From NCBI GenBank assembly GCA_018398765.1, contig JAHBMJ010000221.1, forward strand, positions 1 to 37,500: a DNA stretch of 37,500 bases. The letters run 5' to 3'. Positions within the stretch are counted from its first letter, which is position 1. Every line of letters begins with the position of its first letter. A program made the position numbers and the translations under genes. The notes below the pieces were generated by a model. The model saw nothing but the letters and a program-made list of their open reading frames with translations, searched no databases and was not told the origin of the DNA. Of this stretch, positions 1-10,675 are shown in pieces. The stretch is from Chromera velia. Lineage: Eukaryota > Sar > Chromeraceae.

Positions 1-2583
1 CATCTGCTTCATCATCCACCGTTTCTTCATGTTCTCGTCAGGGCAGTTGTTAGGAGCATGGCCCATCGTTTTACACGATGGGCAGCCGTCCTTTTTCCGA
101 ATCCAAAGACAGGCCCCATGGCCTCCCCACTCTGCATATCTGTCCGGACAGTTGCATCTCAGGCACTGCCCATCGTGGTACCCGTGGGGAAGGCTCTTCC
201 TGCTGGTAGGATCCCAATACGCTTTGTCCCACAGAGACCCAAACTCTCCATCTCACTGACCGGGTTTGATTGGAGTTTCTCCAGGTCCCGCCATCGTCCC
301 GATGAACGCATCCGACCCGGATCTGTCCCGGTGTCGGACACCATATCGATCGAAAACGGGGTTCCTGTTGGGGCCCCTGGGGTTGACAACAGCCTGAGTG
401 GGAGGACGGTCCTTTCCTTCCACCCCCTTGTCATTGTATCTGCTGGAGGGAGCAGAGGAATTGGACCTAGGAGAGCGCCCCCGATTGGAGCTCCCCCCGC
501 CATCCCCTTTGCCAAAACCCCCTCCAGCACTGCCCTGCCTCCCACGATCAGAGTTGCCCCTGCCCTTCCCGCCAGAGTCAGGGGTCTTTCCTCCTGAGGG
601 TTTCCCTCCCTTTGCCTTGGAAGGGGACTTCCTCTACAGGACTCCTCCAGGCCCCGCGAACGCCACGAAAGGAACCTTCGGAATAATACCCCCCTGTGAG
701 GTACCCCCCGAGTCCCTCACATCGAAGGTTGCCGCCTTCTGTTCCCACTCTTTCTTCAAGTCCTCGATGAGAGCTCCCTTAACCAGGCCCCGGTCCCAGG
801 CATCACCGAGAGACTTGTTGAAGGTCTCCGCCTGGGCAGCGATGACGTAGATCTCCTTAATGATCTCCACTTCGCTAGTGAGGTCCACCGGGTTCTGCCT
901 CTCCTGCCACCTCATGATGAGGTCGTTCGGCAGGTATGCCGTCAGGAGCCCGAGCCTGTACTTCACGCCAAGCTCATGGACGATGTTCTCCTCAACCAGG
1001 TAGTTCAAGAGACGCTTGTGATGCGCCAGCAGCTCTGTGTAGGTACCAAACCGACAGGGCTTGCAGGCAATCCTCTCGTACTCCAGGACGAGAGCAGAGG
1101 TCGAGTACTGGATCGTCTTGAAAAAGTGCGCAAAGATCATCGCCACGACCTTATCTCGCATCTCCACAAAGGTCCTCGGGACCGATGTCAAGATCTCCTC
1201 CAGGGTGTAGGCGATGAGGGGATCCTCAGGGTCACACTTGGGCCTCCCCTGAGTTCCACTCGACTCCCTAACTCTCAGGAAAGAGAAGATGTCAGGAGCA
1301 CCCGGAGCCCCAACATCATCAGTATGCACCCCCCAACCTACAGACACTATCGCAGGTTCAGGGGGAGACACAACAGGATACACTCCCCCACCTATAAGGG
1401 GGGTCATCTGGAATACCGAAGGCAGGCGACCTTCAGCAGCACCCCCAGGGACACCCTTGGCCTGGGGAGGAGGAGAGAGCACGTCTATCTCCTTGCGGAG
1501 TTTGTCGGCTTGCTCGTTCAGAGCAAACCCATCAGACGCCAGCTGGTCAATATGACCTTGCAGAGTCGCTACCAGCGTATCCCTGTCAGCCTTCCCAGCG
1601 TCGAAGACCTCTTTATTCTCGGCTCAGGATGCCAGCTCTGATGCGTACGCCTCCTTCCCTTCAGACCCTTCAGGGAAATTGTCTCTCCTGGGTATGCCAC
1701 TCAGCACTTCATTCTCCTCCTTCTGGATCTCCAGAATTCGGAGCTTGTTAGCACCCCGTGCGGCGTCCAGACCCGATATCTGGGCCACGAGGTCCTCGTA
1801 CTGCTTCCTTTTCGTCTCCAGCAGGGTGGTGTCAGGTCGTACACCGACCACCTGCACCCCCCCACTAGAACTGCTGCTGCTACTGCTACGGCAGTCCTGC
1901 TTATCAGAGGCCGGACGCTGCTCACTGGACATGGGGACGGACATCTGACGGGAGGTATCTGATATCGCTCCTGTCTCCTCCTCCGTCTTCACTTTCATCT
2001 CTGTTGAAGCTCTTCCATAGAGCTCTCCACCTGAAGAAAACATAACAGGGCGAGACAGGGAGAGGGAGGAGGGTTCCTTCAGAGTCTGCAGGCAGAGGAT
2101 CTGTTCGTTCAGAGCCTTCAACTGGGGACCAAAGATTCTCTCCTTCTCTTGGCGTGAGAGAAGCTCCCTGATTTCCATGATCCTCGCCTTGCCCATTCTC
2201 AGAACATCGGTCCGCTGCAGCTATCTCTTTATCCACTTCGCATCGGGTGGAGAGACGGAGTCCATAACGTGCCTGTGAAAAATCTGGAGCTGCTCAGAGA
2301 CTTCCGAGCTGAGGTGGGGCACCCGTTCCACCACTTTCTCCAGCACTTCCACCTCAGTCCTTGCGATGTAGTGCTTAACGTTGACCCCCACCTTGTTCCT
2401 GTTGGTGAGGGTGAGCCCGCTGCACCACTCGTCTGAGTCCTCGAAAATGGTCACAGCATCTGCATATTGCCGTACCCACTCGATGATGTCCGCATTGTTC
2501 GTGAGGCCGAAGACGCCCACGGTCTTTGCCTCCATACCCTTGATCGCGACGCACCCATGGGGAGTGTCCTTCTTGGGACCCAT
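1..2583 (-). mobile_element. LTR-type retrotransposon, 5' (Gag) portion; rest beyond left edge
   Basis: The minus strand carries a long Gag-like frame that ends in zinc knuckles at the left edge, so protease, reverse transcriptase and integrase would be expected to the left of position 1. The 5' LTR should lie just above 2583, somewhere in about 2590-3160, but I could not find convincing TG...CA ends, a target duplication or a sure primer-binding site, so the outer boundary is unresolved. The superfamily (Ty3 or Ty1 type) cannot be decided without pol. Family knowledge: Gag assembles the intracellular particle and its CCHC knuckles bind the element RNA. Confidence 0.8.
1..2583 (-). pseudogene. 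Gag polyprotein frame broken by four in-frame stops
   Basis: Starting at the ATG at 2583, one frame stays open to the left edge except for TAG at 2221-2223, TGA at 1624-1626, TAG at 634-636 and TGA at 253-255. I checked codon phase across each stop and found no frameshift. In order it encodes an N-terminal domain (2583-2224), a charged coiled-coil-like stretch with a Ser run (2196-1483), a helical capsid-like core (about 1250-750, rich in Leu, Tyr and basic residues), a Gly/Arg/Ser-rich basic linker (633-256) and two zinc knuckles. The knuckles are CPSCKTMGHAPNNC at 84-43 (classical CX2CX4HX4C) and CLRCNCPDRYAEWGGHGAC at 165-109 (longer, atypical spacing). All four stops can be derived from CAG or CGA by one C-to-T change. 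It is most likely a recently inactivated copy; four separate readthrough sites seem improbable. Confidence 0.8.
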
Positions 2584-3913
2584 GGTAAATCACCTGCAGT
2601 AGGGAATCGGGAATACAACAAGGGGACTGTTGTCGAAATAACAACGGGAGACTCCCTCAGTGACGGTGCCAATAAAAAGTAGAGTCTCACCTCTCTTAAG
2701 ATTCCTCCAGTGGAATCCTATGGGCCCTCCCGTGTCGATCCTCTAGCCTATCCAGAGGACTCCTCAAACTGTTATACTCCCGAATTCCTGGCCCTCTCCT
2801 AGTAGAGGATCACAGCGAATACGTTTCCGTGACGTACTCGTCTAGACTGATACAGATAATCTGAAATAAATATCTGATCAGTCTCTTCACCAAACAAAAA
2901 ATCTATGAACTCCCACAGTCTACAGTACGCTCCTGCTGGTGGCCTCGTGCATTATTTAGAGCACAAGAGAACCACAGAGAGACACAAGGCACAGTACAGA
3001 TCCTACACATGAAGTTCTGTCAATCCCTAGGTCACGTCTCTCATTTAGACGGACGGTAACCGCTATGCATGTCTGTCTGACTGTCTGGAAATTAATTCGG
3101 GACCGGAATTAATTCTGAAGCCTCCGATGGCATAACCGCACCATTGGCCTATTTAAATCCCATATGAAGCCCCGGAGCACACACCACCACGGTGAGTGCC
3201 TCGGGTGTATTTCTAATGCCAAAGTGCATGCAGGCCATACCATGGAACTCACAACATGCATACCTCTGTCGCAGGCGCCCCGCTACCCCATGTGGACGGG
3301 CCGCTGCGTGCGCGTTGCTCCTTTCTCTGGCTCGGGGCGAAGGGACGAATGGAAATGCCGGAACCAGAATTCACCCTCCGCGAATCCGACTAGGAACGGG
3401 ACCGTCGTTTACTTTCACAAGAGATGACCAGAGACTGTATTCTTGCATGAGGGAGAAATTCCATGCATATATATGAAATTCCCGGCCCCGCGCGGAATTT
3501 GCGGTGGAAAGCGAAGGAGCCGCGAAATCTGTCATTGCATGGGCTGCCAATGCATGAGCGCACTGAAAAACCCCAAACTAGCTTCCGCGCGCAAGGCGCG
3601 CGAGCTGACTTTCATATGCATGAATACACGTACTGCATGCATGTTTTGTTCTTCTGCATGTGCATCATTTCCCTTATCTTGTCAGTGACAGTCAGTGCAT
3701 GACAGTCAGTCCTTCCTTTCTTTTCACGCATGCAATGACGTGCTTCTCCCCACAAGTGAACGTACAGCGGTTTTTTGCCTTACATGGTGGCGTAATTACA
3801 AGGTTTTGGGGAGCGAAGATGGGTGGAGAAAGAATCCATGCGCTGCTATCAGTCTGAATTAATTATTGAGTCTTCCACTCTGCCTTCCAGTTTGTTAGCT
3901 CGGTGCCCCCGTC
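2584..3913. other. Spacer: probable LTR region, then promoter region of the 3914 gene
   Basis: I see no gene here. About 2590-3160 should contain the 5' LTR of the element to the left. From about 3160 the sequence becomes rich in GCATGC-type words, including TGCATGCAT at 3633-3641, and leads up to the start codon at 3914. A short near-palindrome around two copies of GGAATTAATTC-like sequence lies at about 3090-3117. Nothing else is recognisable. Confidence 0.5.
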
Positions 3914-5473
3914 ATGATGCTCAAGTGGCGATGGCGACGTTCCATTTCTCTTGCTCTCCACTACCTGATTGCTCTCGCCTCTTTGGGTAGGGCAGAAGAA
4001 GTTGATCTGCAACACGGGGGTGCACGTTTCAGCAAAGACAGTGACAGCAATGTAGACACACTGATTTTTCCAGATGCAGAAGATCGTCCCGTGGTCTGTG
4101 CCCGTTTGAGCCCGTCAGCTCACAACCTCGAGACAGACCTCCACCACGACGAGGGTGGGTTTCGAGGGAGTTTGATTTTGAAGTGCGGAGTTCATGAGGA
4201 CTACAGGGATGCTGCAGATCTGGTCTTTGCAGATACAGCAGAGACCCCCGTCAACACCGTGTGGGGGGATGCGCGTGTGTATCTCTCCCTCCAAGACTGG
4301 GACCCAGACACCAGCCTGTTGAGACTGAACTACTACACAGAGCTGACAGCACCCGCCAAGGGTCTAGACGCAGCGGACCCTTCCACAATCTCCTGGAGCC
4401 CCGAGGCCGTAAATGTCGGCCTCCAGGCAAACATCACGGGGATAGATGAAGAGGAGGGGGGGGTGTCTGTGAAGGAAACAATCGTGGACGTCAGATTGAC
4501 TTTGAGAGCGATTCACCCCACTCGGAGGTGCACTTTGGTGGAGGATTCAGACGTTCCTCTTCCGAAAGTGGAGGGGGTGAGGGAGTACACTCAGAAGGTT
4601 TTTTTTCGGTTTAGCCACCTGTGCAGAGGTCTGGAGGCCAGTGACGCCTGGTCCCTCAGCAATTGGCGTTGCTATTCTCGTCACTCGAGTGAGATGAGAC
4701 TAGAAAAACTGGCATTTGGTCTCAGCACCTTGTCTGCCTCTGCATTCTCTGTAGCGGGTGATAGCGCTCTGCTGAGTCCTGCAGAGACAGAACAGAGCGA
4801 GAGGGGGGGGGAGCCTCCAAGCGAGTTGGAGGGGGGAACAGTAGCGGCCCGGTTCCTCTCTCGTGACGTTATTCAGAATAGTAACAGTAGAACGTCCAGA
4901 GCCGAAGGAACCACAGCGCAAACATCGTCGTCGGCATTCCCCCGCCGTCATGCGATGAAGTGGTCCGGCAATCTGTACTTCGGTGCATCGAACAAAGCAG
5001 ACCGAGACCTCTCGTCCCTCGTTGTGACGGTGGATGAGACTGTATCGGTAGTCATGCCATTCGCCCTCCCTCACTCAGAAGACTTCAGAAGAACCGAGAA
5101 GGAGGCGGGAGTAACTCGGGGGTTGTTCGTTGCACAGAGCGTGTTGACAGATGCATCGGGATTGAGGGGGGAACGTTTGTTGACTTTCAAATCAGCCGCC
5201 GAGGGGACTTCAGACAGTTCTTCTTCTGCTGAGGGGGGGGGTGTCGCAGGAAGTCCCTTCAAGGACGATTCAGACGCCGTCCCTGTTCTCTCCCCCGCCA
5301 TGCAGCTGGCAATTCTGGGCGGCTTTGGGGCTCTGATTGCCCTCTTCGCTCTGTGCTGCTGCTGCTATCTGTGCCACACGTCCTCTCGTCGAGCGGCACG
5401 CGTCTCTCCCCCCCCTCCTTCATCTCAATTCCTATCGGGGGATAGAGGTGCAGACAGAAGACCGCTCACTTGA
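3914..5473 (+). CDS. Unrecognised type I single-pass membrane protein, 519 aa
   Basis: The frame is continuous and intronless from ATG-ATG at 3914 to TGA at 5471-5473. Residues 1-27 form a signal peptide: a basic start, the hydrophobic core around LALHYLIALASL, and a likely cut after GRA. The ectodomain (about 28-460) has five cysteines (62, 91, 206, 237, 253), all in its first half, and one N-glycosylation site at N173 (N-I-T). A Ser/Gly/acidic stalk (about 430-460) precedes one membrane span at about 462-487, which ends in a CCCC run that could be palmitoylated. The 32-residue cytosolic tail has Arg and Pro clusters. I do not recognise the family and no enzyme motif is visible. Surface or secretory-pathway location is inferred only from this topology. 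Balanced amino-acid use and long open length argue for a real gene; an odd number of ectodomain cysteines leaves at least one unpaired. Confidence 0.8.
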   Translation: MMLKWRWRRSISLALHYLIALASLGRAEEVDLQHGGARFSKDSDSNVDTLIFPDAEDRPVVCARLSPSAHNLETDLHHDEGGFRGSLILKCGVHEDYRDAADLVFADTAETPVNTVWGDARVYLSLQDWDPDTSLLRLNYYTELTAPAKGLDAADPSTISWSPEAVNVGLQANITGIDEEEGGVSVKETIVDVRLTLRAIHPTRRCTLVEDSDVPLPKVEGVREYTQKVFFRFSHLCRGLEASDAWSLSNWRCYSRHSSEMRLEKLAFGLSTLSASAFSVAGDSALLSPAETEQSERGGEPPSELEGGTVAARFLSRDVIQNSNSRTSRAEGTTAQTSSSAFPRRHAMKWSGNLYFGASNKADRDLSSLVVTVDETVSVVMPFALPHSEDFRRTEKEAGVTRGLFVAQSVLTDASGLRGERLLTFKSAAEGTSDSSSSAEGGGVAGSPFKDDSDAVPVLSPAMQLAILGGFGALIALFALCCCCYLCHTSSRRAARVSPPPPSSQFLSGDRGADRRPLT

Positions 5474-5626
5474 AGAAACAAGGTCAGCGGCAAGCAGGTC
5501 TGTCTTCGAAAATAGAGTGCAATATGCAGGAGCGTGGGTGCTTTCTATCGGTCATGCGTGAATGTCTCGCAGATACATTCTTGATTCTATCGATTTTCTG
5601 GCTATTCTGCCTTTCGTTTGCTTGGA

Positions 5627-5758
5627 CCTTTCTGCTGGACTTGCACCTTCTTTGTGTTTTTTTCTGGTCTGGTCCTTTCCTTCTTCCTTTCTGCTGGACT
5701 TGCACCTTCTTTGTGTTTTTTTCTGGTCTGGTCCTTTCCTTCTTCCTTTCTGCTGGAC
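5627..5758. repeat. 59-bp perfect tandem repeat, about 2.2 copies
   Basis: The units at 5641-5699 and 5700-5758 are identical, and the last 14 bases of the unit also occur just before, at 5627-5640. The unit is pyrimidine-rich on the + strand and begins TTGCACCTTC. It lies about 170 bases after the stop of the membrane-protein gene, probably in its 3' UTR. Fifty-nine is not a multiple of three, so the repeat is not conserved as protein. Confidence 0.9.
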
Positions 5759-7219
5759 CCTGCATGCTTCTCCAACGGCTGACTTTCGTATCTTTGTGGT
5801 GCACGCCTTTGAACGCGTGTGCTTTTCTTTCTGTCTCTTCGCGGGCTCGTCGGGGCTCCTCTCCCTTCCTTCCTTCCTTCCTTCCTTCCTTGCTCATTTT
5901 CTACTGCAGGGCCATGATCTTCTGTGTTCCCATCCAATTTTTATGCGGCGGTGGAGTGGTACGGTCAGAGGGATGAGGCGGCACATCCCAAGTGCAACTT
6001 CTCAATTTAATTCGGGAGGGCCGGGGCATCTGACCGCGTGGCTGCCCTGCCTGCCGTGCATGGGTCTGTGGGAGGGAGTCACGTTGGATGGGTGGCATGA
6101 GCGCGGGCAGAAAGGATCGAAGGAAGTGCATCGTAGGGAAAGAGCGAAGGGGCGATCTGCCTCTGACTCAATTAACTCCCTACCCTGCATGCGGGGTTGG
6201 TTGCACTCTCAGGTTCGCACTCAAACGATTTTGATCAAAGGGACTGGGGAGGAGGGCGTAAAAGAAAAGTCTGTCGGGGCCGGGGGCACTTATGCATTAA
6301 TTCCTGGATGAATTCACGCATGCATAAATAAATGGACGGAGAGAGCGTCTCGATCATTTGAGACATCGGACCTTTTTTTGTGCCGTGAGTGCATGAGCCC
6401 AGTGGATCTGCCGGTCCGTCTGTCTGTGATTCTGTCTCTGTGTCTGTCTCTAACGTCAAATTATATTTGCGTGGGGAAAGAGTCTTGGATCACAGGAAGC
6501 GTGAAAGAGGTCATCGTTAAGTTCATGAAGACGGGACAGACACGCGGACAGACAAGTCGAGTGGATTTAGGGGGAAGGAGTTGGAGTCTCAATCAAGGAA
6601 GCGCCACTTTAAATTAAGAGAGAAGGGCTATATGCAAATCATTCTTTTGCTTCGACCTCCATCTTTGACTTTTTCAGAGCCATTCCGTCAGCTTGAAGTC
6701 CTTGCGGTCGATGAGGAATCGACTTGGGGGGCAGGGGGAAAATGAAATTAAATTCTGACATGCACCCGCCTGAAGAAACAGAGCGGAATTTGATACGAGT
6801 GGGGGTAAGAAGGGAGCAACTTGCTCCAGCTCACCGTGACACCTTGAACCAACCAATCGTTTAATTCAATATTTCAATCACTCCATGACACGACATCCTT
6901 GTCGCAGACTCAGAGTGCAGGACAGGCAGTGCGTGAACAAAACACGCGGGCCTTTCTCAGCTTGAATCTCAAGTTGTTCCTAAAAAACGCACTTTGTCAA
7001 ACTGTCATTTTGATGCACTCCTTTGTTCCTGTCGTTGAGACTGTCGAGTAATCTAGGATACAAATTATCTAGCAAATTATATGATGCAATAAATTTCATT
7101 TGTCACATTTAATTTAGAATAAGCATATTTTTTAGCATATTTTGAATGAATTAATACAAACAATCATACAATTAAACCGAGGGATCTTTTTAAAAAGCTA
7201 ATTGATTTCAATTTAATAA
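5759..7219. other. Intergenic, no gene seen
   Basis: This stretch holds a short TTCC run (about 5868-5891), GCATGC-type words and, from about 6850, a change to AT-rich sequence. No frame here has convincing protein character. Confidence 0.5.
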
Positions 7220-7227
7220 TATATCAT
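7220..7227 (+). repeat. Left target-site duplication of the hAT-like element
   Basis: The octamer TATATCAT directly abuts the left terminal inverted repeat and differs at one position from the octamer at 8600-8607. Confidence 0.65.
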
Positions 7228-8599
7228 TAGGGATAGCTATTGTATCGATATTGTATCGTATCGTATCGGTATCGGTATCGAAATATCGACTATCGGTTCT
7301 TTCTCGAGCGGCCGAGTATCGGTTAGTATCGGCCTGCTTAGAGCTTGTGAAGGACTAGCTGGGCTAATATGTGGTAAGGCGCGCGCCGGGCCGGGCCTCG
7401 GAGCCCGAAGACCGTGGGCGCGGCCGGGCCTAGTAATACGTATACCATCCCTAACCGGCTCCATGCATGGATGAATGCTATATACTTGCACTGAATATAT
7501 TCAGCCTCAGAACAGCCCGGCTTAGCTTCAAGACAAGACTGCATGTACACTGTATCCGATCTAACAGAGCTTCATCATTTCTGTTTCTTGAACAAAACCG
7601 CTTCTAGACAATCAAAGCATCATAATAGCCAGAAAGGGAAAAAACAAGCTAAGGTGTGGGCATATTATTAACGTTAGGTGGATAGAAATTTCGTCTCCTC
7701 AGCATGCAGAGTTGCTTAACCGGTTGTTGCCCTGTCGGAGTTGGTTCACTGGCCAACATCTAAACAGCCTAAGGACAGTAGTCTAAAAATCGTCTCTCAA
7801 CCACCACGTCGCTCAAGAGAGTCCAACCTGAGCTGCTTGCTGTGTAGCCTATGTTTTCTTTCTTTTTTGTGCTACAAATCTACACGTTTCCTTCATGAGT
7901 GCAGAATAGCATGTGGATGTCTGCGTTTTACTGTAAATTTTGTATATATGCATTTACTTACATTTGGGTGATTTTGGCGCACACATCAGAATAGAATCGA
8001 GTCTAACAGTTTACGTCTGGCATGAGATTTCCAGGAATGATGTGTTGATGAAGTTATTCTCAACCTTATAATGTGTTGCATGACTCTCTTTAAGGGGGGC
8101 ATTGACTTAAAGTTTGTTCCTAGCATCTGGCCTATACATCTTTCATCTCTTCCTTCTGTCCTGGTTACTGCTCTCGCTACTAGCTCTCTCTCTCATGCGA
8201 CCTCATACTTGACGCTCCTCCATCTGAATGCCTTCTTCGGCATTTGCTATTTACTTCCTACCCCTCAGTCATAACCAGTGCACTGCCTACTCCTCCTTCC
8301 TCCCAGCCCTCTCCTTGCTCTCTTTAAGGGAGGGGTTAGGGGGGCGAAGCCGCCCTTATAGTTTGGCCTTTTAAACGTTTTGGAGCCCATTTTCTAAGTA
8401 AAGTTGACTCTTTAAAAACATGAGATTTTTATAAAAAGTTTACAGTTTTACGAATGATACCGTTTGCACTAGGTTTTAGCCTTGTACGCAAAAAAAAATA
8501 TGTCAGTATCGAAATTATCGACGATACCCCCTTTTTTTGGAACCTTAAATTCCGATACGATACCGATTCGATACCGATACGATACGATAGCTATCCCTG
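7228..8599. mobile_element. Non-autonomous DNA transposon, hAT-like
   Basis: The left end reads TAGGGATAGCTATTGTATCG (7228-7247). The reverse complement of the right end (8599-8580) reads CAGGGATAGCTATCGTATCG, an 18/20 match, so these are terminal inverted repeats. Both ends continue inward as degenerate GTATCG/GGTATCG pentamer-hexamer runs for about 30 more bases. The flanks are TATATCAT (7220-7227) and TATATTAT (8600-8607), a 7/8 match that fits an aged 8-bp target duplication. An 8-bp duplication and ends starting YAGGG are typical of the hAT superfamily. The 1372-bp interior has no frame resembling a transposase, so it would depend on one supplied elsewhere. A GC-rich pocket lies at 7379-7432 inside an otherwise AT-rich body. 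Confidence 0.75.
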
Positions 8600-8607
8600 T
8601 ATATTAT
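8600..8607 (+). repeat. Right target-site duplication of the hAT-like element
   Basis: The octamer TATATTAT directly follows the right terminal inverted repeat and pairs with the octamer at 7220-7227 (7/8; the difference is C against T). Confidence 0.65.
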
Positions 8608-10625
8608 CTAGTATCATCATCATTGATCCTGTACCTAGTCCTACACAACGATTATTATCATTGACTCTTTAGTCTGTATAAACATCATTATGTTATTATA
8701 TACTAGCCATTATATGATCACCAACAGGCACTGTCCGCATCGCCCTGTATCTAACTTTGTATATATGAGATAATATATGAAATAAAAGCTCGATGTCTAC
8801 GTCGCCTAGTAGTGTCTAGCGTTTTTAATCTAGCTATACTGTTTTTTGTTGCCTTAAATATTAGATAAAATGCGTTTTGTACAGTTATAGAGTCCAATGA
8901 CAACTAGACGGAACAAAAGGATGAAAGCTAGGAACTTGAACGAAATATCATTCTGATTGATCGAACTTAACAGGGCCTTAAATAGGCGAAACGAATTGGC
9001 ATGCGATCTTTACTGTTGACAGTGTCTTGCGTATTGAACATGCAGGCACTGCCTCAGTCTGCCTGACAGTCTGGGACAGGCAATATGAGAGCAAGACTTT
9101 GTTGGATCCTCTCAAAAAGAACAAAAGACCGCGCGCTTTCCGCAGGCACTATAGGCGTGCCAGACGATAATACAGAACGCACGAAGGCAAAACCTGCGAG
9201 CATGGACAAACCGTGTCATGCAGATCTGCTGGTACAAAACAAAACACGACAAGGCACGAACGGCCGGATCGAAGGAAGAATCTTCAAAAAATAGCAGAAC
9301 GGAGGACCCCGGCCTCTTTCCTTCCTCCCAGTCAGCCTGCCTGCCGTTAAGAGGTGCAATTTGAACAGATCAACACACGATTGAAAGACTTATTGCAAAG
9401 TGGATCGATGGATTAAAAAAACCGAAATTTTAGAACATCCATCAACGAGCCAGCCGGAGGGGTACTTTGCAAGTCTGCACGTGACAGTATCAACTAACCA
9501 GCAAAATGAACGTGCCGTCAAAACCTTGCATGCCTTCATGGACGCATACAAAAATACCCCCAGCGCATGGAAGCCTCCCTTCCTTCCTTTTTCTCTCCCG
9601 TGAGATCCTATTGGTCTGCATGTCGGTGGGTGGAAACGGAATTCAACTGGGAACGTGTCAGAGGTGCATGTGCCACGTCAATCACCAGGCCATCTGCCTA
9701 CTCGTCTTCAAATCCACTCCCTGTACGTGCTCGTCCTCTGAGAGCACGGAATCACCCCCCTCCCTTCATTCCCATCAAATGCCTGCCTGCCTGTGCATGA
9801 GCATCCATCAGACTGCCTTGGCCTTTTGACAAGAGGATTGAAGGAAGGAAGGAAGGAAATGAGGAGAAGAGGTGAAAACAACAACGTGCGTGTGAGTGTG
9901 TTTGTACTCCTCCACTTCTCTCCGACTCCCTGCCCCCCTCCTTCCTCTGCCCCCTCCCATGTTCATGCACTCAGTCAGACAGACAAAAGAGAAAGACGAA
10001 GTGTCTGTCCAAAATACAATTGTCTTTTTTTTTCAATCAATCATCAACGGACTCAAAACCGGTGAGAGAGTGAGTGAGTCACTAAAGACCTCACCAACCA
10101 AGCTTTTCCTCGTAACCTTCTACCTCCATAGTTCCACCACCCACCCACCCACCCAATCATCATCGGATGCCTACCTGATTTCAGAAAGCCACTCACACAC
10201 AGACAAACAGACAGTTGAGCAAACTGGACGCAACCAACAGGGGTGCACACCTCCCTGCGCCATCTCTTTGATTTTCCTTTCTTTTCCGCTTTCAGCCTAA
10301 GTCAACAAAACGAAAGAATTTGATGCCGACCGAACCATGGCTTGAATTACATTGAATTCCCCCCATGCACTTGAATTCTTTCGTGTCTCGTCTTGCCTGC
10401 CTTTTGAATTCATTCCAATTGAATTGACGCACGCCTTCCTGACTGGACTGCCTGGAGATGCATCGCTGTCTAATCAAGCGACGTGAGGTGAGCGGGCTGA
10501 GGTGTTCCTCTTTTTCCTCGAACGACCTTCTGACCGACCGGACGGTCGAGAAAGAGCGGGAGGGAGGGAGGGAGGATGCACGCTGTCTGTCGGCACTCTG
10601 ATGACTGACTCACCGATTGTCTGTG

Positions 10626-10626
<1 letters not shown>

Positions 10627-10672
<46 letters not shown>
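10627..10672. repeat. (CT)n then (GT)n microsatellite
   Basis: A CT dinucleotide run passes directly into a GT dinucleotide run, a compound microsatellite in the gene-poor spacer. Confidence 0.95.

Positions 10673-10675
<3 letters not shown>

Noticed and set aside
2649-2670. Candidate primer-binding site beginning TGGCACCG on the minus strand
   Set aside because: It begins TGG, but no adjacent CA-ended LTR is visible and the implied acceptor stem matches no tRNA I can name.
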